A stretch of DNA of 36,370 bases from Myxococcota bacterium (lineage in GTDB: Bacteria > Myxococcota_A > UBA9160 > UBA4427), in NCBI GenBank assembly GCA_028284295.1, contig JANQSB010000483.1:1-36370 (forward strand), written 5' to 3'. A program made the translations under genes and the position numbers. Positions 7,579 through 14,860 of this stretch are shown here, piece by piece. The number at the start of each line of letters is the position of its first letter. Positions within the stretch are counted from its first letter, which is position 1. The notes below the pieces were generated by a model that had not been told where the DNA came from, made no database searches, and worked only from the letters and a program-made list of their open reading frames with translations.

Positions 7579-8520
7579 ATGAACCCGAAGCGCATCGCCG
7601 TCAAGATCTTCAGTACCGCTCCCGAGGCGGGTGTCGATCTCGCCCCCTTCATCCCGCTCTTCCATCGGGTCATCCAGCAGGGCTCCTTCGAGGGGCTGCT
7701 CGTGGACGTCGCCGACTACATCCACGTGCCCGATGGTCCCGGCGTCATCCTGGTGGGACACGACGTCGACTACGGCATCGACTCGGTGGGTGGGCGCACG
7801 GGGCTCCTGACGGTGCGCAAGCGGGCCGGCGACGTCCCGCTCGCGGAGCTGCTCCAGGACACGCTGCGCCGGGCCCTCGGGGCGGCGAAGCAGATCGAGG
7901 AGGACCCCAGCTCCGGGATCCGTTTCGACTTCGGCCAGGTCGAGGTGCAGCTGCTCGACCGGCTCGCTGCGGGAAACGACGCCGCGGGCTTCGAGGCCGC
8001 GAAGGGGGGCGTGGAGAGCGTGGCCGCGCAGCTCTACGGCGGCGGGGCGACCGTGTCGCGCGTCACCGAGGAAGATCTCCGCAAGCCGCTCTCGTTCTGC
8101 GCCAACGCGAACCAGGCCGTCGAGGTCAAGAGTCTGCTGGACCGGCTGGGTGCCGCACCGGACGCAGTGGCGGAGGTGCCGGGTCCGCAGGTCCCCGGGC
8201 AGACCGCGTGGGACATCTCGGTCGAGCAGCTCAAGCAGCTGCGGGACACCCGGGCCGACTTCGTACTCGTCGACGTCCGCGAGGACCACGAGGTGGCGAT
8301 CTGCGAGATCGGCGGCACCCAGATCCCGATGGGCCAGCTCGGTGCGCGCATGTCCGAGCTCGATCCGGGGGGTCACATCGTCGTGCACTGTCACGTCGGC
8401 GGCCGCAGTGCCGCGGCGGTCAACGCCCTGCGCGATGCGGGCTACGGCAACGTGTGGAACCTGCAGGGCGGGATCCGCGCCTGGATCCAGCGGATCGACC
8501 CCGACCTGCAGGACTACTAG
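7579..8520 (+). CDS. Unknown N-terminal domain fused to a rhodanese (sulfurtransferase) domain
   Basis: A 313-residue two-domain protein. Residues 1-200 resemble a conserved stand-alone protein of unknown function: AVKIFSTAPEAGVDLAPFIPLFHRVIQ, then the signature LVDVADYIHVPDGPG and VILVGHDVDYGID. Residues about 212-313 are a rhodanese of the MoeB/ThiF-tail type: FVLVDVREDHEVAICEIGG, the active loop HCHVGGRSAAAV with catalytic Cys271, then NLQGGIRAWIQRIDP near the end. Rhodaneses move sulfane sulfur as a cysteine persulfide. Lying 63 bp after the sulfite reductase and 13 bp before DUF4202, it probably handles the sulfur made by the reductase. The N-terminal domain's job is unknown. The first residue after the catalytic cysteine is His instead of the usual Arg. 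Ribosome binding site GAGAGA lies just upstream. Confidence 0.87.
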   Translation: MNPKRIAVKIFSTAPEAGVDLAPFIPLFHRVIQQGSFEGLLVDVADYIHVPDGPGVILVGHDVDYGIDSVGGRTGLLTVRKRAGDVPLAELLQDTLRRALGAAKQIEEDPSSGIRFDFGQVEVQLLDRLAAGNDAAGFEAAKGGVESVAAQLYGGGATVSRVTEEDLRKPLSFCANANQAVEVKSLLDRLGAAPDAVAEVPGPQVPGQTAWDISVEQLKQLRDTRADFVLVDVREDHEVAICEIGGTQIPMGQLGARMSELDPGGHIVVHCHVGGRSAAAVNALRDAGYGNVWNLQGGIRAWIQRIDPDLQDY

Positions 8521-8533
8521 CGGGCCGGGCGGA

Positions 8534-9202
8534 GTGGATCAGCACGCGGGGGAGTCCGATCGGGCCGATCGCCTGCGCGAGGCTCTCGAGGCCATCGACG
8601 CCGCCAACGCGGACGACCCGAACCGCATCGAGGTGCGGGGTCTCGCGCGCCCCAAGGAGCAGGCCCACGCCGAGCTCGCCAGCGAATGGGTGGAGCGTCT
8701 GGATCCCGATGCCAGCGACGCGTTGCGCCTGGCCGCGCGGGCCCACCACCTGCGTCGTTGGGAGATTCCGCGCAGCGACTACCCGATGGGTCGAGCGGGC
8801 TACCACCGCTGGCGCCGGGCCCTGCAGGAGCATCACGCCGCCGTGGCCGACCGCATCCTCGCAGACCGGGGCTGGGACGAGGCGACACGGGACCGCGTCG
8901 GCGCGATCGTGCGCAAGCGGGGGCTCGGGCGGGACCCGGAGGTACAGGTCTTCGAGGACGCGCTGTGCCTCGTCTTCGTCGAGACCCAGTTCGCGGCACT
9001 GCGCGAGCAGATGGCCGACGACGACAAGCTCGCCGGGGTCGTCCGCAAGACCGCGGCGAAGATGAGCCCGAAGGCGCTCGAGCAGGTCGCGGCACTGCCG
9101 CTCGCGCCGCGCGACCTCGCACTGGTCGAGCGGGCGCTACAGTCCGCGGCTCCTTCTTCGAGCACCAAAGAGCCCGGGTCTTCCGAGCCCGGCACTCCCT
9201 GA
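8534..9202 (+). CDS. DUF4202 family protein
   Basis: A 222-residue soluble protein matching the DUF4202 family as I know it. Visible hallmarks are EAIDAANADDPN at the N terminus, PKEQAHAELASEWVERL, AARAHHLRRWEIPRSDYPMG, then GYHRWRRALQEHH, VFEDALCLVFVE and VRKTAAKMSPKALEQVA. The conserved His-His-x2-Arg-Trp and Glu-Asp/His residues look like a helical, possibly metal- or phosphate-binding (HD-like) site; that is inference. The function is not known to me. The GTG start at 8534 lies 13 bp after the rhodanese stop, with GGGCGGA immediately before it; no ATG is available without losing the conserved N terminus. The last 25 residues (SSSTKEPGSSEPGTP) are low-complexity. Its place between rhodanese and CysK suggests a role in sulfur assimilation. 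Confidence 0.88.
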   Translation: MDQHAGESDRADRLREALEAIDAANADDPNRIEVRGLARPKEQAHAELASEWVERLDPDASDALRLAARAHHLRRWEIPRSDYPMGRAGYHRWRRALQEHHAAVADRILADRGWDEATRDRVGAIVRKRGLGRDPEVQVFEDALCLVFVETQFAALREQMADDDKLAGVVRKTAAKMSPKALEQVAALPLAPRDLALVERALQSAAPSSSTKEPGSSEPGTP

Positions 9203-9230
9203 ACCCTTCGATCCGCGAGGAACCCCCCAG

Positions 9231-10232
9231 GTGCAGGTACGAGACGGCTTCAGCGAGACGGTGGGCAACACGCCGCTCATCAAGCTCCGCAAGGCTTCCG
9301 AGCTCACGGGCTGCGAGATCTATGGGAAGGCCGAGTTCCTGAACCCCGGAGGCTCGGTGAAGGACCGTGCGGCGCTCCACATCATCCTGGACGCGGAGCG
9401 CGATGGCCGTCTGCAGCCCGGCGGTGTCGTCGTGGAAGGCACCGCGGGCAACACGGGGATCGGTCTCGCGCTGGTCGGGAACGCGCGGGGCTACCGCACC
9501 GTGATCAGCATGCCCGAAACCCAGAGCCAGGAGAAGAAGGACATGCTCCTGCTCTGCGGGGTCGACCTGCGCTGCTTCCCCGCGGTGCCCTTCAAGGACC
9601 CGAACCACTACGTCCACCAGGCCGAGCGCATCGCCGAGGAGCTGGCGAAGACCGAGCCGAACGGGGTCCTCTACGCCAACCAGTGGGACAACCTCTCGAA
9701 CCGGGAGGCGCATGTCCGCTCGACGGGCCCCGAGATCTGGGAGCAGACCGACGGGAAGGTCGACGCCTTCACCTGCGCGATCGGCACCGGAGGCACCCTG
9801 GCGGGCGTCGGCCTCTTCCTGAAGGACAAGAAGAAGGAGGTGCGCATCGTCGCCGCCGACCCGATGGGCGCCTCCATGTACAGCTGGATCAAGACCGGCG
9901 AGCTGAAGGGCGAAGGCAGCTCGATCTCCGAGGGCATCGGCCAGGGCCGTGTGACGGGCAACATCGACGGCGCCCCCTTCGACGACGCGATGCAGATCCC
10001 CGACGAGGAGATGCTCCCGGTGGTCTTCGACCTGCTCAAGGAAGAGGGGCTCTGCCTGGGCGGATCGAGCGGGATCAACGTCGCGGGTGCCATCCGTCTC
10101 GGCAAGGAGATGGGTCCCGGGCACACGATCGTGACGGTGCTGTGCGACTACGGCACCCGCTACCAGTCGAAGATCTTCAATCCCGTCTTCCTCCGCGAGA
10201 AGGGGCTGCCGGTGCCCTCCTGGCTCGAGTGA
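9231..10232 (+). CDS. cysK: Cysteine synthase (PLP-dependent O-acetylserine sulfhydrylase family)
   Basis: Joins sulfide to O-acetylserine to give cysteine. The 333-residue protein is a fold-type II PLP enzyme. The Schiff-base lysine is Lys44 in NPGGSVKDRAA. The phosphate or substrate loop EGTAGNTGIGLA is at about 65-76, TGGTL supplies the PLP phosphate cup, and GGSSGINVAGA follows near residue 280. The length argues against a cystathionine beta-synthase with CBS domains, although a sulfur-acceptor specificity other than sulfide cannot be excluded. It starts with GTG at 9231, with GCGAGGA upstream. Its stop overlaps the GTG of the next gene, so both are translated together. It completes the sulfite to sulfide to cysteine route encoded by the cluster. 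Confidence 0.93.
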   Translation: MQVRDGFSETVGNTPLIKLRKASELTGCEIYGKAEFLNPGGSVKDRAALHIILDAERDGRLQPGGVVVEGTAGNTGIGLALVGNARGYRTVISMPETQSQEKKDMLLLCGVDLRCFPAVPFKDPNHYVHQAERIAEELAKTEPNGVLYANQWDNLSNREAHVRSTGPEIWEQTDGKVDAFTCAIGTGGTLAGVGLFLKDKKKEVRIVAADPMGASMYSWIKTGELKGEGSSISEGIGQGRVTGNIDGAPFDDAMQIPDEEMLPVVFDLLKEEGLCLGGSSGINVAGAIRLGKEMGPGHTIVTVLCDYGTRYQSKIFNPVFLREKGLPVPSWLE

Positions 10233-11125
10233 GCCCGACCTCACCGCGCGGAACCGGCTTCCTCGGGAGTCCTCGCGGGCGTGAGACGGACGGCTTCGAC
10301 GCCGTCGTGCTGGGAGTGCCCTACGACCTCGCCACCGGCGGTCGGTCCGGCGCGCGCGAGGGGCCCGAGGCCATCCGGCGCGCGTCCCCACACCTCGACT
10401 GGGAGACTCGCCACTGGCCCTGGCCCTTCGCGCTGGGCGAGCGCCTGCGAATCCTCGACTACGGAGACCTGGAGTTCGAGCCGGGCCGCGGCGACGAGAT
10501 GATGGCCGATCTCGAGACGACGGCGCGCGAGCTCGTCTCCGGAGGCCGCACCCTGCTCACCTTCGGTGGGGACCACTTCATCTCGCTGCCCCTGCTGCGC
10601 GCCCACGCGGCCCTCCACGGGCCGCTCTCGCTCATCCACTTCGATGCGCACGGCGACATGGAACCCATCGAGGACGATGTGCTCCACCACGGCAACCTGT
10701 TCCGCCGTGCCATCGAGGAGGAGCTGGTCGATCCGGCCCGATCGGTCCAGGTCGGTCTGCGGACCGAGCACGAGGTGCCGGGCGAGCCCTATCCGTTCAC
10801 CGTGCTCGACGCCGACCACGTCGTGAGCACGCCGCCCGCCGAGCTCGCGGCCGAGATCCTGCGGGTCTGCGGCGACGCGGCCGTCTACCTGAGCTTCGAC
10901 ATCGACTGCCTCGACCCGGCGTTCGCACCGGGCACCGGCACCCCCGTGCCCGGGGGGCCCGACACGAACCGCGTCCTCCGGGTGATCCGGGCCCTCACGC
11001 CCTGCCACCTCGTGGGCATGGACGTGGTCGAGGTGGCTCCCGCCTACGACCACGCCGAGCTCGCCGCCCTGGCGGCCGCATCGATCGCATGGGAGCTCCT
11101 CCACGTGGTGGCATCTCGCCGCTAG
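10229..11125 (+). CDS. Agmatinase/arginase-family ureohydrolase
   Basis: A binuclear-manganese hydrolase releasing urea from a guanidino compound. Starting at GTG 10229 it has 298 residues, close to SpeB. Metal-ligand motifs are complete: GGDH at 113-116, HFDAHGD at 137-143 and SFDIDCLDP at 222-230. The downstream stretch GTGTPVPGG and GMDVVEVAPAYDHAELAALAAA match agmatinase-type members. Substrate choice (agmatine, guanidinobutyrate, arginine or formiminoglutamate) cannot be read reliably. The start codon overlaps the cysK stop (GTGA), which indicates translational coupling. An 11-codon extension before the conserved core suggests the start is about right. Why a ureohydrolase ends a sulfur operon is unclear. 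A hairpin at 11151-11173 follows the stop. Confidence 0.88.
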   Translation: MSPTSPRGTGFLGSPRGRETDGFDAVVLGVPYDLATGGRSGAREGPEAIRRASPHLDWETRHWPWPFALGERLRILDYGDLEFEPGRGDEMMADLETTARELVSGGRTLLTFGGDHFISLPLLRAHAALHGPLSLIHFDAHGDMEPIEDDVLHHGNLFRRAIEEELVDPARSVQVGLRTEHEVPGEPYPFTVLDADHVVSTPPAELAAEILRVCGDAAVYLSFDIDCLDPAFAPGTGTPVPGGPDTNRVLRVIRALTPCHLVGMDVVEVAPAYDHAELAALAAASIAWELLHVVASRR

Positions 11126-11150
11126 CTGCAGCGCTTCGCGTTCGCTTGCG

Positions 11151-11180
11151 GGGTCTGCAGCTCGTGCAGACCCTTCTCCT
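11151..11180 (+). terminator. Intrinsic terminator candidate after the sulfur cluster
   Basis: GGGTCTGCA (11151-11159) pairs perfectly with TGCAGACCC (11165-11173) across a 5-nt loop, followed by the pyrimidine-rich TTCTCCT. It lies 26 bp after the ureohydrolase stop and ends the cluster before the next promoter region. Confidence 0.6.
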
Positions 11181-11237
11181 GCTCTGGGGACGGCCGCTCC
11201 GGGTGCTCCCCACCCCGAAACGGGCATCGATCGAACG

Positions 11238-11255
11238 TGAACGACCGTTCGTTCA
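11238..11255. promoter_or_regulatory. TetR-type operator candidate upstream of the P450 operon
   Basis: TGAACGA, a 4-bp CCGT spacer and TCGTTCA form a perfect inverted repeat with the GAACG/CGTTC core typical of TetR-family operators controlling lipid, steroid and P450 operons. It is 47 bp before the P450 start codon, where it could block a promoter. No TetR gene is present in the window, so the regulator would have to be encoded elsewhere. Confidence 0.6.
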
Positions 11256-11302
11256 TCGCTAGCCTTCCGGGTCCCGGAGACCGCCTGCGCAGGAGACGAC
11301 CC

Positions 11303-12568
11303 ATGGCCACGGCCACCCAGCCCACCGCACCGCCCGACGACTTCAACATCATCCACCCCGACGGCTACGCGGAGTGGGGCTACCCGCACCACGTCTGGAC
11401 GCGGCTGCGTGCCGAAGACCCGGTGCACTGGTGGGACGACACCGAAGGCCTGCCCTTCTGGGCCATCACCAAGCACGCCGACATCACGGAGATCTCGAAG
11501 CGGCCGGACATCTTCATCAGCGATCCGCGCATCGTGGTCCTGCACGAGCCCGAGCGCCGGGACGAGATGGAGATGCAGTTCCCGAAGACCCTGATCCAGA
11601 TGGACGGCGAACAGCACACCGCCTTCCGCAAGATGATCAGCAGCCGCTTCACGCCGCGCGCGCTCTCGAAGATCCACGACGACATCGAGGCGATCGGGAA
11701 GGAGATCGTCGATGACCTGATGGACGAGGGCCTCGAAGGTGAGTGCGACTTCGTGGAGAAGATCTCCGCGCCGCTGCCCATCGCGGTGATCGGGTGGCTG
11801 CTGGGCGTGCCGAAGCCCGACTGGCCCCTGCTCTTCGATTGGACGAACCGCATCATCGGCGCCGGCGACGAGGAGTTCACCCAGGATGGGCAGACGCCCC
11901 AGGAGAGCTCGCGAGCCGCCATGGTCGAGCTCTTCACCTACTTCACCAAGATGGTGGAGGAGAAGAAGAAGAACCCGCAGGACGACCTGATCACCCTCTT
12001 CACGCAGCTCGAGTACCAGGGCAAGCCGCTCGAGTTCATGGACGTCCTCGCCTGGTGCCTGATCATCGTCGTGGCTGGCAACGAGACGACCCGCAACGGC
12101 ACCAGTGGCGGCATGCTGGCCTTCATCGAGCATCCCGACGAGATGCGGAAGCTCCAGCAGCAGCCGGGGCTGCTCAAGGATGCGGTCGAGGAATGCGTTC
12201 GCTGGGCGACCCCGATCATCCACTTCGCGCGCACCGCGACCCGGGACTACGAGATCCGGGGCAAGACCATCCGCGAAGGGCAGCCCGTCGCGCTCTTCTA
12301 TCCCTCCGCGAATCGCGACGAGGACATCTTCGAGGACCCCTTCCGCTTCCGGATCGACCGCAAGCCGAACCGGCACCTGGGCTTCGGGATCGGCGAGCAC
12401 TTCTGCGCCGGCTCGCACGTGGCGCGGCTCGAGATGGCGATCGCCTACAAGTACCTGCTGCCGCGGATCGAGGAGATCGAGCTCGCCGGACCGGTATCGC
12501 GGCTTCGCTCGACCCTGGTAGGCGGCGTGAAGCACCTGCCCATCCGCTACAAGCTCAAGCCGGCCTGA
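11303..12568 (+). CDS. Cytochrome P450 (bacterial class I type)
   Basis: A soluble 421-residue P450 monooxygenase with no membrane anchor. The I-helix oxygen-activation motif AGNETTRNG starts at residue 258, the K-helix EXXR is Glu297 to Arg300, and the haem loop FGIGEHFCAG is at 361-370 with axial Cys368. The N-terminal half (HPDGYAEWGYPHHVWTRLRAEDPVHWW) resembles CYP125/CYP142-like and linalool-hydroxylase-like sterol or terpenoid enzymes, so a hydrophobic polycyclic or terpenoid substrate is likely. That substrate is inference. The ATG at 11303 has AGGAGA 6 bp upstream, which is preferred over a GTG at 11237 that would overlap the operator. No ferredoxin gene is adjacent. It leads an operon with an SDR and a phosphotransferase. 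Confidence 0.94.
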   Translation: MATATQPTAPPDDFNIIHPDGYAEWGYPHHVWTRLRAEDPVHWWDDTEGLPFWAITKHADITEISKRPDIFISDPRIVVLHEPERRDEMEMQFPKTLIQMDGEQHTAFRKMISSRFTPRALSKIHDDIEAIGKEIVDDLMDEGLEGECDFVEKISAPLPIAVIGWLLGVPKPDWPLLFDWTNRIIGAGDEEFTQDGQTPQESSRAAMVELFTYFTKMVEEKKKNPQDDLITLFTQLEYQGKPLEFMDVLAWCLIIVVAGNETTRNGTSGGMLAFIEHPDEMRKLQQQPGLLKDAVEECVRWATPIIHFARTATRDYEIRGKTIREGQPVALFYPSANRDEDIFEDPFRFRIDRKPNRHLGFGIGEHFCAGSHVARLEMAIAYKYLLPRIEEIELAGPVSRLRSTLVGGVKHLPIRYKLKPA

Positions 12569-12572
12569 GCCG

Positions 12573-13397
12573 TTGCAGGAGCTTCGGGGGAAGACCGCCG
12601 TCGTCACCGGCGGAGGGAGCGGTATCGGCCGCGGAATGGCCGTGGCTTTCGCGGAAGCCGGCATGCGGGTGGCGGTGGCGGACGTCGACGCCGACGCCGC
12701 GGGGGCGGTCGCCGAGGAGCTTCGAGCGCGAGGGGTCGAAGCCGGGAGCTTCGGGACCGACGTCATGCAGCGGGAGTCCGTCGCCGCACTCGCGGACGCG
12801 GTCTACGAGCGCTTCGGGGGCGTGCAGCTGCTCTGCAACAACGCGGGAGTCAGCACCTTCGGTCCGGCCGTCCAGGCGACCGATGCCGACTGGGACTGGG
12901 TCCTCGGCGTCAATCTGCACGGCGTGATCCACGGCTTGCAGGCCTTCCTGCCGCGCATGCAGGGGCAGGAAGGCGAGAAGCACGTGGTCAACACCGCATC
13001 CATCGCCGGCATGCAGGGGCTGCCGATCCTGGGGCCCTACGTGGCGAGCAAGTTCGCGGTGGTGGGCTTGACGGAGACCCTGCGCCTCGAGGGGTCCTCC
13101 TGGGGACTGTCCGCCTCCGTCCTGTGTCCCGGAAACGTGCAGACCGGCATCGCGAACAGCCGACGGAACCGACCGCAGGGGCTCGGGGAGGAGGCTGTCC
13201 ATCCGGGAATCGAGAAGCGCGTGCACTCCGGCATCTCGGCGGGGATCGACCCCGAAGCCGTGGGACGCATGGTGCGCGACGCCGTCCTGCGCGACGATCT
13301 CTACGTGTTCACCCACGCCGAGCATCGCGCCGAGCTGAAGGAGCGCTTCGATCGCATCCTGTCGGCCTTCGACGTGCTCGACGAAGGGAGCAGCTAG
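12573..13397 (+). CDS. Short-chain dehydrogenase/reductase (SDR)
   Basis: A 274-residue classical SDR, an NAD(P)-dependent alcohol/ketone oxidoreductase. The nucleotide motif TGGGSGIG is at 12-19, with Asp in VADVDADA suggesting NAD preference. NNAG is at 89-92, and the catalytic set is Ser143, Tyr156 and Lys160 (YVASK). CPGNVQTGI follows the catalytic region. The TTG start at 12573, 4 bp after the P450 stop, gives a perfect SDR N terminus (MQELRGKTAVVTGGG); no ATG fits, so a near-coupled start is likely. It probably oxidises the alcohol made by the P450. Residues 195-215 contain a polar insertion (RRNRPQGLGEE) that replaces the usual substrate loop. Confidence 0.93.
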   Translation: MQELRGKTAVVTGGGSGIGRGMAVAFAEAGMRVAVADVDADAAGAVAEELRARGVEAGSFGTDVMQRESVAALADAVYERFGGVQLLCNNAGVSTFGPAVQATDADWDWVLGVNLHGVIHGLQAFLPRMQGQEGEKHVVNTASIAGMQGLPILGPYVASKFAVVGLTETLRLEGSSWGLSASVLCPGNVQTGIANSRRNRPQGLGEEAVHPGIEKRVHSGISAGIDPEAVGRMVRDAVLRDDLYVFTHAEHRAELKERFDRILSAFDVLDEGSS

Positions 13398-13409
13398 GGA
13401 AGGTCTGCA

Positions 13410-13423
13410 CAGGGTGGACCCTG
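13410..13423 (+). repeat. Small hairpin between SDR and phosphotransferase
   Basis: CAGGG (13410-13414), a 4-nt loop TGGA and CCCTG (13419-13423) form a compact stem 12 bp after the SDR stop. It might moderate read-through or protect mRNA; there is no U tract, so it is not called a terminator. Confidence 0.35.
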
Positions 13424-13448
13424 CAGCGAGCGAGCCAGCAGGTCGCGA

Positions 13449-14843
13449 GTGGCCCGGAGGTTTGCGGTGAGCGTTTCGGTCGGCTCGGGAGAGACACCCC
13501 ACGCGGAAGAGTGGCAGCGCTGCTTCGGCTGGATCGAGCAGGAGCTGGGGGGTCGCATCGTTCGCGCCGAGCGCCAGCCGCGCTGGCGCCCCGCCTGGTT
13601 CCTCGACCTCGAACGGGGTGGCGAGACCGTGCCCCTCTACTTCCGCGGCGACCGCGGAGAGGCGGACCACGGCCGCTACGCGCTCGAGCACGAAATGAAG
13701 GTCCTGCAGGTGCTCGAGAAGAACCGCATTCCGGTTCCCCACATCCACGGCTTCTGCCCCGATCCGCGCGGCATCGTGATGGAACGCTGCCCGGGCCGCG
13801 CGAACCTCGAGACCGCCGAGGACGACGACGAGCGACAGGCGGTGCTGGCAGACTACATGGAAGTGCTGGCGCGCATGCACGCCATCGATCCCGCCGAGTT
13901 CGAGGCCGTCGGTCTCGAGCGACCGGACTCGCCCCAGAGCATCGGTCTCGGAGATCTCGACCTGTGGGAGCGCGGCTACCGCAAGCAGAAGCGGCGGCCC
14001 GAGCCGGCGATCGAGTTCGTGCTCGGCTGGGTGCGGCGAAACGTGCCACACGACCGCGACCGGGTGTCCTTCCTGTGCGCCGACGCCGGGCAGTTCCTCT
14101 TCGATGCCGGCCGCGTGACCGCCGTGCTCGACCTCGAGCTGGCCTGTCTGGGGGACCCGGTGGCCGACCTGGCAGGCATGCGTTGCCGCGACCTCTCCGA
14201 GCCCCTGGGCGACCTCCGTCGCGGCATTGCCCACTACGAGCAGATCACCGGCGAGCCCGTCGACCGCAGCGTGATCGACTTCCACACGGTCCGCTTCGCG
14301 ATCGTCACGCCGCTGGCCGTCGCCCATCTGGTCGCGAATCCGCCGCCCAGCCTCGACTTCGTCCAGTACCTGGGCTGGTACCTCGTCTACGGTCGCGCGC
14401 CCATCGACGTCATCGCACGGGAGATGCAGGTGGAGCTCGAGCCCGTCGAGGTGCCCGGAGCCGAGCCCACCCGTCACAGCCCCGGGCACGACGCGATGTC
14501 GGGCATGCTCGCGGGCCACGCCGAAGAGCTCGCGGGAGACGACGACTGGGCCGCGCATCGTCTGGATCCCGCGATCCGGCTGGCCGAGTACCTGCGGCGC
14601 GCGGACCGGATGGGGCCCGCCATCGAGGCGGCCGACCTCGACGACGTCGCCGAGCTGCTGGGTCGTCGCCCCGACAGCTGGTCCGAGGCCGACGCGGCTC
14701 TCGAAGAGCTGGTGCTCGAGGAGGACCCGGACCTCGAGGTCGCACTGGTCGGCTACTTCCACCGCCGTGCGCTGCGTCAGGAGGCCATCGTCGATCCGGT
14801 GATGCGCGAGCTGCGTGGCGCGACCATCCAGCCGATCGATTGA
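13449..14843 (+). CDS. Atypical APH/choline-kinase-fold phosphotransferase
   Basis: A 464-residue member of the aminoglycoside/choline-kinase-like superfamily. The N-lobe is recognisable (PLYFRGDRGEADHGRYALEHEMKVLQVLE) and the hinge is GIVMERCPGRANLE. The catalytic loop, normally HGD-x4-N, reads CADAGQFLF: Asp212 is kept, but the His, Gly and distal Asn are replaced. The metal site is VLDLELACLGDP with Asp228 and Asp236. Similar altered loops occur in P450-linked phosphotransferases of actinobacteria as I recall. A long C-terminal part (about 350-464, helical and acidic) has no assigned function. The protein may phosphorylate a hydroxylated intermediate, bind ATP weakly or be regulatory. GTG at 13449 was chosen; an alternative GTG lies at 13467. 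It ends 17 bp from the convergent amidohydrolase. Confidence 0.82.
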   Translation: MARRFAVSVSVGSGETPHAEEWQRCFGWIEQELGGRIVRAERQPRWRPAWFLDLERGGETVPLYFRGDRGEADHGRYALEHEMKVLQVLEKNRIPVPHIHGFCPDPRGIVMERCPGRANLETAEDDDERQAVLADYMEVLARMHAIDPAEFEAVGLERPDSPQSIGLGDLDLWERGYRKQKRRPEPAIEFVLGWVRRNVPHDRDRVSFLCADAGQFLFDAGRVTAVLDLELACLGDPVADLAGMRCRDLSEPLGDLRRGIAHYEQITGEPVDRSVIDFHTVRFAIVTPLAVAHLVANPPPSLDFVQYLGWYLVYGRAPIDVIAREMQVELEPVEVPGAEPTRHSPGHDAMSGMLAGHAEELAGDDDWAAHRLDPAIRLAEYLRRADRMGPAIEAADLDDVAELLGRRPDSWSEADAALEELVLEEDPDLEVALVGYFHRRALRQEAIVDPVMRELRGATIQPID

Positions 14844-14860
14844 TCGCGGAGCCCCGAAGC

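Noticed and set aside
4855-8394. A 1179-codon open frame on the minus strand across the quinone oxidoreductase, leader and sulfite reductase
   Set aside because: It is antisense to clearly conserved genes, and its composition is that of a GC-rich shadow frame without domains.
11126-11302. Small gene between ureohydrolase and P450
   Set aside because: There is no frame with a ribosome binding site and coding features; the gap is filled by terminator and operator.
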